Under the pieces are notes generated by a model. That model ran no database searches. It was not told where the DNA came from and was given only the letters and a program-made list of their open reading frames with translations. This document shows positions 1-7,680 of a DNA stretch of 36,064 nucleotides, piece by piece. Each line of letters opens with the position of its first letter. Positions within the stretch are counted from its first letter, which is position 1. The translations under genes were made by a program, and so were the position numbers. The DNA is from Geobacteraceae bacterium (lineage in GTDB: Bacteria > Desulfobacterota > Desulfuromonadia > Geobacterales > Geobacteraceae): the NCBI GenBank assembly GCA_009773645.1, contig WSYB01000034.1, positions 1-36,064 of the forward strand, given 5' to 3'.

Positions 1-96
1 AAAGTTATCAGCTGTTGACTGCGCCGAGACGTGAAATGAAAGCGGTCCCTCACCGGAACAGATGTCGTGCAGCGAAACCTTAAACTAGCGCCATTC
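1..96. repeat. Left copy of 96-bp terminal inverted repeat (IS-end-like)
   Basis: Bases 1-96 are the exact reverse complement of 35966-36061. Read from the inner edge outward, the repeat begins GAATGGCGCTAGTTTAAGG, which resembles the tip of IS4-family elements (IS4 starts AATGCCGATCAGTTAAGG, from memory). No transposase reading frame is visible in the 96 bases. The inner flank (97-110) is a short hairpin, GGGACA-GA-TGTCCC. The repeat is seen directly; assignment to an insertion sequence is inference. Confidence 0.85.
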
Positions 97-153
97 GGGA
101 CAGATGTCCCCCTTTTCCCTTATGATGGCGAAAGCCTGATATGAAATGGTATG

Positions 154-471
154 TTACGAGATACAGCAGGCGGGCATTCCGAGCTTTTCTGCAACTACAC
201 GAATCCTGGTCTTGAGTTCCCTGATTTCACTCTCCAGGGCGCTGGTCCGGTTGATGTCGATGCCTTCCATCCCATTCTCCTTGCGCAGTTCGAGATTCTT
301 TGCCTTCAGTTCGCTCGCAAGGCTGGAAGTTTCATTCCTGAACTGCTGCACGGCCTGAGGGTCCTTACATTTCCCGCCGTCACCACACGCGTTGCACCCC
401 GCTGCATATGCCGAGCCGGCAGCAAACATTCCCAGCACCAGCGCGATACTAATGATAGCCCGTTTTTTCAT
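154..471 (-). CDS. ZraP/CpxP-like periplasmic metal-stress protein
   Basis: A 105-residue exported protein. The start at 471 is chosen because GGAGG lies 8 bases upstream and the first 23 residues form a signal peptide (MKKRAIIS...ASAYAA type, cleavage near residue 23). The mature part has a Cys cluster (CNACGDGGKC, residues 26-35), then a charged alpha-helical stretch with a QQFRNETSSLASEL segment and a later ESEIRELKTRI segment. That is the pattern of the Metal_resist/ZraP family of zinc-responsive periplasmic chaperones. It ends in two adjacent cysteines (102-103). A longer in-frame start at 519 is less likely. Its place beside a transporter operon and other metal genes fits, but the bound metal cannot be read from the sequence. 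Confidence 0.7.
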   Translation of the reverse strand: MKKRAIISIALVLGMFAAGSAYAAGCNACGDGGKCKDPQAVQQFRNETSSLASELKAKNLELRKENGMEGIDINRTSALESEIRELKTRIRVVAEKLGMPACCIS

Positions 472-655
472 TGTGTGCACCTCCGTCTTGTTATTGATGG
501 CCTGCCAATATGGCCTCATTCATCGTTTATCTTTTCAAATGGCGTGCCATCCAAGGCCACAGCCATAACAACCTGTAGTAACAAGCTTTTTTAACAGTCA
601 TCCTTTTTGATTGCGACAGTCATTAGATATTACTCAATAATATTCTCCATTCGTC

Positions 656-686
656 GAAAAAAATCGTAGCTTTTTCTACAACGATT
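656..686 (-). terminator. Rho-independent terminator of the ABC operon
   Basis: On the minus strand AATCGT (686-681) pairs with ACGATT (667-662), with an inner GTAG/CTAC pairing, and is followed by a run of seven T (663-657). It lies 20 bases beyond the stop of the ABC ATPase gene, where a transcript from that operon should end. Confidence 0.6.
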
Positions 687-705
687 CGCAAGGCAAGGGT
701 ATTTC

Positions 706-1386
706 CTATTCGTTCCCCGTAATTCTTCCGTCTTTCACCTTGATGATTCTCTCCGCCCGTCTCGCTATCTCGTTGTTGTGGGTGACGATAACAACTGTCT
801 TTCCTTCCCGGTGAAGCCTGAATACGGTATCCAGTACTTCGGCCTCAGATTCCGAATCGAGGTTGCCGGTCGGCTCGTCCATGAGGAGTATCTCCGGATC
901 GTTGGCGAGCGCTCGGGCAATGGCGACCCGTTGCTGCTGGCCGCCGGAGAGCTCGGAGGGCTTCGCTTTCAGCTTATCTAAAAGCCCCACCAGAGAAAGA
1001 AGCTCCCGCGCCCTCTCCGACTGCCTCTTTTCCGGCGCCCCGGCGAACATCATGGCGGTCGCCACGTTCTCCTCTGCGGTGAGGCTTGAGAGGAGGTTGA
1101 AAAACTGGAAGACGAAGCCGATCTTGCGTGCCCGCAGCGCTGCCAGGCGGCTGTTGGAGAGACGGTTGATCTCTTCACCGGCGAGGAATATCGTACCCCC
1201 GGTCGGCCTATCGAGGCCGCCGATCAAGTGCATGAGGGTGCTCTTCCCGTGTCCCGAGCGGCCGACTATTGCCGTGAAAGAGCTCCTTGGTATCTCCAGG
1301 CTCACCCCGCGCAGGGCGTGGGTCGTGATCTTACCGGTCGTGTAAGTTTTGTGCAGATTTTCCGTTCTTATGATTGCATCATTCAT
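706..1386 (-). CDS. ABC transporter ATP-binding protein (MacB/LolD type)
   Basis: A 226-residue ATPase subunit of the MacB/LolD class, which powers export or lipoprotein/peptide handling by an FtsX-type permease. Walker A is GRSGHGKST (42-50), the Q-loop is FVFQ (91-94), the signature is LSGGQ (146-150), Walker B is ILLMDE (166-171) and the H-loop histidine is 203. The fourth Walker A position is usually Ser or Cys in this family; here it is His (H46), a mild oddity that leaves K48 intact. The gene overlaps the end of the permease gene by 8 bases, so the two are translationally coupled. The length is normal. The substrate is unknown. Confidence 0.92.
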   Translation of the reverse strand: MNDAIIRTENLHKTYTTGKITTHALRGVSLEIPRSSFTAIVGRSGHGKSTLMHLIGGLDRPTGGTIFLAGEEINRLSNSRLAALRARKIGFVFQFFNLLSSLTAEENVATAMMFAGAPEKRQSERARELLSLVGLLDKLKAKPSELSGGQQQRVAIARALANDPEILLMDEPTGNLDSESEAEVLDTVFRLHREGKTVVIVTHNNEIARRAERIIKVKDGRITGNE

Positions 1387-2542
1387 AGCTGATGGCCTCC
1401 ACTGGCGTCATTCGTGCCGCCTTCCAGGCCGGGTAAACCCCAGAAACGAGGGATACGACAACGGAAAAGATGATCGAGCCGAGGACGATCCGGGCATCCA
1501 GGGCTCCGGCGAGATCGCTCCCCTTGATGAGGGTGGTGAACTCGTTCTGGGATATGTAGGGTGAGGCGAACAGGGAAAAGAAGAGGCCGCCGACAACCCC
1601 GAAAACGCCGCCGAGCAAGCCATAAAAGCCCGACTCCAGAAAGAAGAGGGAAAAGATGGTTCCCTGCGGCGCGCCAATGGCCTGGAGGATGCCGATCTCA
1701 CGCTTCCTCTCGGAGACGGCGGTCATCATGGTGTTGATGATGCCGAAGGCGGCGGCCAGGACCGCCACGGCGGCGATGAGCTGCAACGTCATGCTGACCG
1801 TCCCGACGATGGAGAGGACCGACCTCAAAAGCTGCTTGTCGGACACCACCGCAACGTTGGCCGTTTCCTGAATCTGCAGGATGTACGCATCGATTTTGGC
1901 AATGTCATCCACCTTGATGGCGATGAAGGAGACCATCTCCCCCACCCCGTAGAGCTTTTGGGCGACGGAGAGCGGCAGGTAGACGGCGATGTCGTCCTTC
2001 CCGCCAGTCTCCTTGAGAACCCCTGATACGGGAAACTTCTCCCCCCGGATGGTCAGTTCGTCCCCCGGCTTCAGCTTGAACTGCCCGGCGATGCCGGAGC
2101 CGATGACCAGTGCCCTTTCATCCTGCGCCGAAAAGTACTTTCCCTGCTCCATCTCCCAGTTCTTGAACCGCTTCATCTCCTCCGGCAGGATGCCGATAAC
2201 GGAGACCGGGTTGTTCTTGTATGCGGTCCGTTCGGTCAGATAGGGAACGGCGGTCAACCCCTTGATGGCGGCGATCTTCAGCACAGTCTCGAAGGGGATT
2301 GCCTCGGGGAGTTGCTCGCCGGTCAGGACGGAGACCTGTTCATATGCGCACCACCCCTTGGGTGTGACCACCAGGTTCGCCCCCAATTCGCTCGCCTGCT
2401 TCCTGATCTCTTTCTTCAGCCCCCCGCCCAGAGATAGGAGGGTGACAAAGGAGGCGATGCCGACGGTGATGCCCAGCAGCGTGAAAACAAAACGCCCCTT
2501 ACGACGGGTGATGTTCTTCACAACCAGTTTCGGAATGTTCAT
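1379..2542 (-). CDS. FtsX/MacB-like ABC permease
   Basis: A 387-residue inner-membrane permease. The start at 2542 is set by GGAGGG about 9 bases upstream and by the typical opening MNIPKLVVKNITRRKGR, which leads into the first membrane helix (about 17-38). A large periplasmic MacB_PCD-like domain follows. Three further helices (about 250-280, 300-335, 350-375) form the FtsX domain, including the conserved ERKREIGILQAIGA cytoplasmic segment. It pairs with the ATPase whose gene overlaps it. The OB-fold protein gene stops one base before this start, so all three are one operon. Without the long coiled-coil adaptor of MacAB systems the substrate cannot be guessed. Confidence 0.9.
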   Translation of the reverse strand: MNIPKLVVKNITRRKGRFVFTLLGITVGIASFVTLLSLGGGLKKEIRKQASELGANLVVTPKGWCAYEQVSVLTGEQLPEAIPFETVLKIAAIKGLTAVPYLTERTAYKNNPVSVIGILPEEMKRFKNWEMEQGKYFSAQDERALVIGSGIAGQFKLKPGDELTIRGEKFPVSGVLKETGGKDDIAVYLPLSVAQKLYGVGEMVSFIAIKVDDIAKIDAYILQIQETANVAVVSDKQLLRSVLSIVGTVSMTLQLIAAVAVLAAAFGIINTMMTAVSERKREIGILQAIGAPQGTIFSLFFLESGFYGLLGGVFGVVGGLFFSLFASPYISQNEFTTLIKGSDLAGALDARIVLGSIIFSVVVSLVSGVYPAWKAARMTPVEAISYE

Positions 2543-2543
2543 A

Positions 2544-2945
2544 CTACCGCCCTCCCAGATTGAGATGGCGCAGGACATCCACCTTGCTCGCGTTGAAGAC
2601 GCGTCCCTTGTCGCTGAAGCTACCGGTGACGTTCACCTCGTCCCCCTCCTTCGGTGCCTGCCCCGCGTACTTCACCGGCAGATAGAACGTCGCGCAGGTT
2701 ACGATTTTGCAGAGCTTCGCCTCGCCCGTGTCGATGATGGTGAACAGTTTCGGGTCTTGCTTGGAAAAGCCCGATACCACGCCGTTGATGGTGACGGTTC
2801 CCGTATAGGCGGCGGGGTCGGCCTGGATATCGTTTACCGACAACACCCCTTTTGTCTGGACTTTTTTGGCCATGCCGCTGCTGAAGCCGGCAAAGGCAAA
2901 GCCTGTAATTATGATAGCCGCAAGGGCGAAGATGTACCTCTTCAT
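2544..2945 (-). CDS. Exported OB-fold protein of the ABC operon
   Basis: A 133-residue exported protein, first gene of the ABC operon. The start at 2945 has GGAGG 8 bases upstream. Residues 1-20 are a signal peptide or N-terminal anchor. Residues 47-125 alternate beta-strand patterns with a GxVxGF...FTIIDTG...YLPVKY...GDEVNVTGSF layout. This is typical of OB-fold modules such as those in CcmE-like and NlpE/YgiW-like envelope proteins. Two cysteines (79 and 84) could form a disulfide or bind metal. Its stop is one base from the permease start, which suggests it works with the transporter, perhaps as periplasmic partner. No specific family was recognised. Confidence 0.65.
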   Translation of the reverse strand: MKRYIFALAAIIITGFAFAGFSSGMAKKVQTKGVLSVNDIQADPAAYTGTVTINGVVSGFSKQDPKLFTIIDTGEAKLCKIVTCATFYLPVKYAGQAPKEGDEVNVTGSFSDKGRVFNASKVDVLRHLNLGGR

Positions 2946-3047
2946 GATAGACCTCCATGATCTTTGAAAAGTATAGATGTGTGGATGCAGAGACACACTT
3001 GTCCCTGTATCAGGGGGAGATTGATTCCCGCTTACAAATGTGGGGTG

Positions 3048-3386
3048 CTAGACGGGTGATGGTGGATGGAAGATCGATCTTATAAAGGGATCGGGAACCG
3101 GCTTTGGAATAAAGGCAAGGAAGGGAATGATTTCCGAGGAAACGATCTGCAGGGTTACAGATTCAATGTTGTCGACACTTAGACAGAGGAATGCCGGACA
3201 ACCAGGCTCGGACTTGGTGGGGACCGGGCTGCTTTCCTGGTCCTCGTCCTGGCCGCACCCGCCGCAGCAGGATTTCTCGGCCTTCACGACCGGCGCGGCG
3301 GAAGCGACGGTTTCCAGCCCGGTGAACATGGAGACCACCGCAACCAGGACAATCAGGGAAATTATTTGGAAAGCTCTACTCCGCAT
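3048..3386 (-). CDS. Small exported Cys-rich protein, unknown function
   Basis: A 112-residue protein not recognised from any named family. It has a signal peptide or anchor (about residues 1-30, ending VASAAPVV), then a compact cysteine patch SCCGGCGQDED (39-49) and two more cysteines in GCPAFLCLS. The acidic/Cys patch could bind a soft metal, but that is inference. The ribosome site is weak. It lies 102 bases upstream of the OB-fold/ABC operon on the same strand and may be its first gene. Confidence 0.55.
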   Translation of the reverse strand: MRSRAFQIISLIVLVAVVSMFTGLETVASAAPVVKAEKSCCGGCGQDEDQESSPVPTKSEPGCPAFLCLSVDNIESVTLQIVSSEIIPFLAFIPKPVPDPFIRSIFHPPSPV

Positions 3387-3501
3387 TTTACCACTCTAAC
3401 CAGTCGACAAGCATGTTGTCAATCCGTTTTTCTCCTTATCGGCGCAACAGCCGGGACGAGTTGGCAAGTATCCCCAAGTCTGGGAGCGGCTGGAGCGCGG
3501 C

Positions 3502-3550
3502 GGCAAGGGTATTTCCTATTCGTTCCACGTAATCTTCCGTCTTTTACCTT
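3502..3550 (-). pseudogene. Remnant copy of the ABC ATPase 3' end
   Basis: These 49 bases match 692-741, which covers the last codons and the stop of the ABC ATPase gene plus 14 bases beyond. There are two substitutions and one deleted base, and the deletion breaks the frame. The two copies are in the same orientation about 2.8 kb apart and bracket the whole ABC cassette. The rest of the 303-base geneless stretch 3387-3689 holds only this remnant and the hairpin at 3640-3663. Confidence 0.75.
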
Positions 3551-3639
3551 ACTTCGGATACTTTATTGCAAAATCCATTTCTGAGCGAGATCAACAGGAA
3601 TTGTTTTGGAAAATGTCTGGTAGGAAATAGGGGAAAGGA

Positions 3640-3663
3640 GTCCGGGACGCCATTGGCCCGGAC
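3640..3663 (-). terminator. Possible terminator hairpin
   Basis: A perfect 7-bp stem GTCCGGG/CCCGGAC with a 10-base loop lies 26 bases beyond the stop of the small exported protein gene at 3690. The downstream minus-strand bases are pyrimidine-rich (TCCTTTCCCC) but lack a clean T run, so it is only a candidate. Confidence 0.35.
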
Positions 3664-3689
3664 AACGGGGAAATGATCACTGACGAGAG

Positions 3690-4055
3690 CTACTTCACCG
3701 GCTGGATGAGGCAGGAGGCCGTTTGCTTCTTGGCGATGTCGCCCGGTCTTACCTCCCCTTTAACCACCTCTGCTTCAAAATAGTGCTCACCTGCGTAGGA
3801 AAGGACCTTCACCTGGCCGACCTCCTTGGACTGGGGATTCTTTGCCCCGCCTGTCTCCCGGTAGACGGTAATCACGTCGTTGAGGCAGACCTCCTTCTTT
3901 ACGTCGGCAGTGCCACTATGGAAGAGATGTACCTTGTTCCCTACTTTCATGACCACTTCGCTCTTCACTTTCTTGTCGGCGGCACCGGCGGTAAAGGGTG
4001 CAACAACCATGATGGCAAGGACCATCATTCCAAGTGCAACAGCAATTTTACGCAT
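3690..4055 (-). CDS. Small exported protein, paralog of 5435-5794 product
   Basis: A 121-residue exported protein with a signal peptide (about 1-26, ending TAGAADKK) and a strong ribosome site (AAGGAGG). The mature part is a short beta-rich domain: VVMKVGNKVHLFHSG, then DVITVYRETGG, then EVGQVKV and FEAEVVKGEVRPGD. This resembles the SH3-like C-terminal domain of FlgT-type proteins (a value, a 'GD' turn, then 'G.v.V....' strands); that comparison is by eye only. C57 and C115 are kept in the paralog, consistent with a disulfide. Over about 91 aligned residues the two proteins differ at roughly 20 positions. It lies just downstream of a lipoprotein gene that is also duplicated. Confidence 0.75.
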   Translation of the reverse strand: MRKIAVALGMMVLAIMVVAPFTAGAADKKVKSEVVMKVGNKVHLFHSGTADVKKEVCLNDVITVYRETGGAKNPQSKEVGQVKVLSYAGEHYFEAEVVKGEVRPGDIAKKQTASCLIQPVK

Positions 4056-4167
4056 ACTTCATCCTCCTTAAACAAGATATCGACTTCTAATGATACAAAT
4101 ATATCAGAGGATATCATGATTGCAATCTCCGAAACGCGTGAGGCAATTCGAGCAGGTTACCGCCACG

Positions 4168-5052
4168 TCACCTCGTCACCATCATTCCGCCGCCCCCCAT
4201 CATCCCGCCAGGCTGCCAGCGGTTCCCAGTATAGTTCCAGAAGGCGCTGTGGCTCGTCATGTTGCGAAACATCCCCGAGTAGTTCATGAAACCGGCGCCA
4301 ATTGGCACGTTCTGGAGGGTCGCGTGCATCTCGTTTCGCATCGCGGTCATAAACGGACTGTCCATTCCCAGGCCGTTCATGGCATTGTCGGCGATCTGCG
4401 GCATATTCAGGTTAATCTCTCCCATCATGGCCCGATAGCGGTTGACGTTTACGCCGCTACCGTTCATGACCAGAGGGGCCTGCTCTGCCATGAGAGTCGC
4501 CATCTGCCGGGCGGTTTCGCGCATGGTCTGGTAATGTATCTGGTGTTGTCCCGATTGAGAGCCTGCCACATAGTCGGCGAGCATGTCGACGTCGGACGGC
4601 ATGTTGAACTGGTTACGAAGCTGGGTCATCGCCTCGGCCATGGTCATGTCGGGATTGGCGGCCATTTTTCCCCTGATGAGCGACGACATGGGGCTGACAA
4701 AGGCCGTAACACCCGCTGGCGCCGATATGACATAGCCATTCTGGACCGTTTGGCCGGTATCCTCGTCGACCGTGCTTCCCGCCACGGCCCTGCACACGAC
4801 GGGGTACTCACCGAGGTCGGAAGAGGCAATGCTGAGGGTGTAGGCTCCACCCGCACGGCTGGCCGTCTTCGGCTCCCCTGCATCCCACTGGTAGTTGCCG
4901 TTCCTGTCGAGGAAAACCTCCGCTTCCCGCAGGTAGCCATCGGCAACCACCCCGCTCACCGTTGCCGCAGGTGTGCCGGCGCTTCCGCCGCTGCACCCGG
5001 CTGTGATTCCCGCGGTAAAAATAACTGCTGTCGTTACCACTATTTTCAACAT
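4168..5052 (-). CDS. Lipoprotein with Ca-loop-like domain and Met-rich C terminus (copy 1)
   Basis: A 294-residue lipoprotein with lipobox ITAGC (Cys20) and a good ribosome site (GAGGAG). Residues 30-75 form a short carboxypeptidase-regulatory/SdrD-B-like beta module with an acidic loop, DRNGNYQWDAGEP, of calcium-binding appearance. The middle is helical and rich in Met and Gln. The C-terminal third holds many methionines and the conserved segment GMFRNMTSHSAFWNYTG, ending in Gly-Met runs. Surface or outer-membrane attachment is inferred from the lipobox. A close paralog lies at 8432-9304. The Met-rich tail suggests soft-metal contact, but no function is established. Upstream sits only the 3' remnant of a membrane-barrel gene. 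Confidence 0.75.
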   Translation of the reverse strand: MLKIVVTTAVIFTAGITAGCSGGSAGTPAATVSGVVADGYLREAEVFLDRNGNYQWDAGEPKTASRAGGAYTLSIASSDLGEYPVVCRAVAGSTVDEDTGQTVQNGYVISAPAGVTAFVSPMSSLIRGKMAANPDMTMAEAMTQLRNQFNMPSDVDMLADYVAGSQSGQHQIHYQTMRETARQMATLMAEQAPLVMNGSGVNVNRYRAMMGEINLNMPQIADNAMNGLGMDSPFMTAMRNEMHATLQNVPIGAGFMNYSGMFRNMTSHSAFWNYTGNRWQPGGMMGGGGMMVTR

Positions 5053-5088
5053 CGGCTCTTCTCCTCTGATCGCTTCTGCAAGCGAAAG

Positions 5089-5190
5089 CTAGAATTCGTA
5101 GAATACGGCAACCCCGGTACCGTAGTCGGGACTTGCCGTCGTGATCCCCTTGGCTAGATAGCCATCGATGCCGGTATGTTTCGTGATCTC
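5089..5190 (-). pseudogene. 3' remnant of an outer-membrane beta-barrel gene (copy 1)
   Basis: The last 33 codons before the stop read TGIDGYLAKGITTASPDYG followed by a terminal strand ending in YEF. A final aromatic Phe on an amphipathic strand is the classic outer-membrane barrel insertion signal. The same C terminus occurs at 9341-9505. A terminator lies inside the upstream open frame, so no full gene remains. The stop is exactly 36 bases from the lipoprotein start in both copies. The parent family was not identified (MetA-pathway-type or similar barrel is a guess). The 382-base geneless stretch 5053-5434 holds this remnant, a terminator and a palindromic repeat. Confidence 0.65.
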
Positions 5191-5236
5191 AGGGTTGTGG
5201 ACGACAATGATCACGGTCACCTGGGCCAGGGGGTGC

Positions 5237-5277
5237 AAAAAAAAACCGGCCGAACAATTAACTCGGCCGGCTTTTTT
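5237..5277. terminator. Bidirectional Rho-independent terminator
   Basis: CCGGCCGA (5246-5253) pairs with TCGGCCGG (5263-5270) around a 9-base loop. Nine A precede it on the plus strand (5237-5245) and six T follow (5272-5277), so it can stop transcription from either side. It ends the unit finishing with the gene at 5435-5794 and isolates the barrel remnant and copy-1 lipoprotein from that unit. Confidence 0.85.
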
Positions 5278-5344
5278 GCCTGGCATCATTCAGCGTGATA
5301 ATTCGCTATTGCATTCAAGATGACATGAATTGCGCATAGGTTTT

Positions 5345-5398
5345 GTAGGGGCGGGCCTTGCGTCCGCCCAATCGGGCACCCGCAAGGGGTGCCCCTAC
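5345..5398. repeat. GTAGGGG...CCCCTAC palindromic repeat 1
   Basis: A 54-bp element with ends GTAGGGGCGGGC and GGTGCCCCTAC made of two head-to-tail hairpins (GGGCGGGCCTTGCGTCCGCCC and GGGCACCCGCAAGGGGTGCCC). It is nearly identical in sequence and equal in length to the one at 34034-34087. It sits between the terminator and the small protein gene at 5435. Confidence 0.85.
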
Positions 5399-5434
5399 AA
5401 GTGTCATCATGAATGCGCATTGGAATAAGCATCT

Positions 5435-5794
5435 TTAGCGCGGTGTCACCAGGCAGTAAGCCCCTTTCTTCATGGCGATGTCGCCGGGCTTGATCTCGCC
5501 TTTGACGATTTCGGCTTCGAAATAGTGTTCGCCGGCGTAACCGGTCACCTTGACCGCGCCCACTTCAGTGGATTTGGGGGCCTTTGCCCCGCCCGTTTCC
5601 CGGTAGACCGCGATTACGTCACCAAGACAGATCTCCTTCTTTACGTCCGCGGTGCCGCTGTGGAACAGGTTGACCTTGTTCCCTACCTTCATCACCACCT
5701 CGCCTTTGACCTTCTCGGCAGCCTGAACGGTAATCGGCGCACTTACTGCCGCGACAAAGGCTGCCATAATGGCAAACAACACGATTTTTCTCAT
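5435..5794 (-). CDS. Small exported protein, paralog of 3690-4055 product
   Basis: A 119-residue exported protein. The start at 5794 is preceded by AAAGGAG and begins a signal peptide (about 1-25, ending TVQAAEK). The mature domain matches the 3690-4055 product almost residue for residue (VVMKVGNKVNLFHSGTADV, ICLGDVIAVYRETGG, YAGEHYFEAEIVKG, GDIAMKK), including both cysteines. In this copy the gene follows a PepSY-like protein and a sensor kinase/regulator pair rather than following the lipoprotein directly. It closes that unit before the terminator at 5237-5277. Function unknown; a FlgT-C-like SH3 barrel is possible. Confidence 0.75.
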   Translation of the reverse strand: MRKIVLFAIMAAFVAAVSAPITVQAAEKVKGEVVMKVGNKVNLFHSGTADVKKEICLGDVIAVYRETGGAKAPKSTEVGAVKVTGYAGEHYFEAEIVKGEIKPGDIAMKKGAYCLVTPR

Positions 5795-5890
5795 GACCGT
5801 TCTCCTTTCGCGTAAAATCACTTCGCTCCTCCCCCATCAATTCATTTCATCGCACAACATCATCCGCGCGTCTTGGTCAATCCGGACCAT

Positions 5891-6229
5891 TCACTCAATG
5901 GAACGAATTCGCCCGCATCCCTTGTCAATGATGACCCGATCCCGCTTGGTATTAGACTTACGATAGATCTCCGCCTCATAGTAGCCGTCACGCTCCTTGA
6001 TAGTCCCGATCCTGATGTTGCTTGAAGCATAGAACTCTTCAAGGAATTTGCGGGCTTCATTTGCGGTGGTAACGTTCTGCCTGGCGCCGTACCACCCCCA
6101 CCGGGGAGATGCCCGATAGCCGCCATACGGTTTATCGCAGTCACACCCCTCCTCGGCCGCGACAACCGGCGCGATGGCCAGTACCGCAGCAACCGCCATT
6201 ATCAGGATTTTCCCGAATCTTCGCTTCAT
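5891..6229 (-). CDS. Small exported PepSY-like protein
   Basis: A 112-residue exported protein starting at 6229 (AGAGG close upstream), signal peptide about 1-24 (cleavage near VVAAEE). After a Cys/Tyr-rich spacer with CDCDKPYGGY, the C-terminal 60 residues read VTTANEARKFLEEFY, IRIGTIKERDGYYEAEIYR, then a charged strand and GCGRIRSIE. That alpha-beta-beta order is the PepSY-type pattern often found beside sensor kinases. It lies 80 bases downstream of the kinase gene on the same strand and is probably co-transcribed with it. A role in sensing is inference from position. Confidence 0.6.
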   Translation of the reverse strand: MKRRFGKILIMAVAAVLAIAPVVAAEEGCDCDKPYGGYRASPRWGWYGARQNVTTANEARKFLEEFYASSNIRIGTIKERDGYYEAEIYRKSNTKRDRVIIDKGCGRIRSIE

Positions 6230-6309
6230 CGCCTCTGCCTCACCCGCCTGCTGTCCCCTCTTCTCATGATTCAAGCATAGCAAAGGGTTGTGGAGGAAAT
6301 TTGAAGAGG

Positions 6310-7680
6310 TTATGGAGAATTATGGAGATTTTCCTGGTCGGGCAGCCGGACGGTAAAAGTGCTTCCTTCCCCGGGCTGGCTTGCGACCTCGATGGCGCCG
6401 CCGTGGGCGTCCACCAGTTCGCGGACAATCGGCAACCCCAGCCCCAGGCCGTCACTCTCTTTCCGATAGAAGCGCTCGAAGATGAGCGGCAGGTCTGCTT
6501 CAGTTATGCCCCGACCGGTGTCCGTTACATCAATCCGGCAACAACCCGGTTCGGCTGCCCCGCTGAGCCGGATGGTCCCCCCGCTGTCGATGGCCTTGAC
6601 GGCGTTGGTTACCAGGTTGATAAAGATCTGGGTTAGTCGTTCTAGGTCGGCATTGACCCGGACTTCATCATCGCACGCAACGGAAAAGGAGATGTTTTTC
6701 TTGCCAGCCGCATCTGAAAAGCGCTGCGCAATGCTCTCAAGAAAAGGTTTCAGGGGGAGCCGGATGCGCTTCAGGGTCAAGGCGCTGGCTTCGGCCTGGA
6801 CCAGTTCCTCGACGTTGCCCACAATCCGGGCAAGGCGGAGGTCCTCCTCCAGCAACGATTCCAGCACCCGACGTTCTATCGGGATGAGGCCGTCGAGCAT
6901 CCCCTCCAACTGCCCCTGCATGATAGCCAGCGGGGTTCTCATCTCATGGGCGAAATTAGCACTGACTTTCTTTCTCAGGGCGTTCTGCTTTTCCAGGGCC
7001 TGGGTCATCCGGTTGAAGGAGTGCGCAAGGGTCGCCAGTTCGTCGCTGCCGGTGATCTCGATCCGTTCGTGCAGGTTTCCCTGGCTGATGCTGTCCGCTG
7101 CCCGTGCCAGCCGGGATATGGGACGGGTGAGCCTGCGGGCAAGGATCATGCTAGACAGGATAGCGACGCCACCTAGAAGCAGGGCCGAGATGAGGAGAAA
7201 CCGGTTGGTCCGGGAAACGAACAGCGCCCTTTTCTCATGGGGGAAATAGCGCACCTCCAGGCGTCCTATTTCTTCCCCTTTGAGGAACAGCGGATAGCTG
7301 GCATACGGGCCGTGGCTGCGCGTGACATTGATTCCGGCGCTTGACAGGATGCGCTGAAGGCTTTCCGGGGAGAGTTGCTTAAGGGCTCTCGCCGTGTCCA
7401 TCACCAAGGCGCCGCGCCGGTCTTTCACCCGCATCTCGATGCCAAGCAGCAACGCCCAGACCGCATCTCCCGTCAGTGCTTCCCGATTCCACTCCTGATT
7501 CTTCTCGAAGGCGGTTTCCAGGGCGGCGCTCACCCAGTAAACACGGTCCTCCATCTCCCCTTCGGTCAACTGACCGAAATCGCGCACGATCAGCTTCCGC
7601 AGAATCAGTGATGACGATACGCCAAGGGCCGCAACGATGATCAGCACAAGCAAGAATTTCCAGCGGATACTGCTACGCAT
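6310..7680 (-). CDS. Membrane sensor histidine kinase (BaeS/CusS-like)
   Basis: A 456-residue sensor kinase. Membrane helix 1 is about residues 8-28 and helix 2 about 160-182. The roughly 130-residue periplasmic part between them carries no recognised domain. A HAMP domain follows (about 183-236). The HisKA box is NFAHEMRTPLA with phospho-acceptor H245. The ATPase domain has the N box NLVTNAVKAI (355-364), G1 DTGRGI (387-392), F box FERFYR and G2 GLGLGLP (411-417), so it should be active. Its start overlaps the response-regulator stop by 8 bases, making them a coupled pair. Envelope or metal stress is a likely signal given the neighbours, but that is inference. Confidence 0.92.
   Translation of the reverse strand: MRSSIRWKFLLVLIIVAALGVSSSLILRKLIVRDFGQLTEGEMEDRVYWVSAALETAFEKNQEWNREALTGDAVWALLLGIEMRVKDRRGALVMDTARALKQLSPESLQRILSSAGINVTRSHGPYASYPLFLKGEEIGRLEVRYFPHEKRALFVSRTNRFLLISALLLGGVAILSSMILARRLTRPISRLARAADSISQGNLHERIEITGSDELATLAHSFNRMTQALEKQNALRKKVSANFAHEMRTPLAIMQGQLEGMLDGLIPIERRVLESLLEEDLRLARIVGNVEELVQAEASALTLKRIRLPLKPFLESIAQRFSDAAGKKNISFSVACDDEVRVNADLERLTQIFINLVTNAVKAIDSGGTIRLSGAAEPGCCRIDVTDTGRGITEADLPLIFERFYRKESDGLGLGLPIVRELVDAHGGAIEVASQPGEGSTFTVRLPDQENLHNSP

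Noticed and set aside
97-110. GGGACA-GA-TGTCCC hairpin next to the left terminal repeat as a terminator for the ZraP-like gene
   Set aside because: Two-base loop and no T run on either strand; it may simply be a flank of the repeat.
4120-5157. 345-codon plus-strand frame opposite the copy-1 lipoprotein
   Set aside because: Antisense shadow with His/Arg/Val-rich low-quality sequence; the minus-strand lipoprotein has a lipobox, a ribosome site and a paralog.
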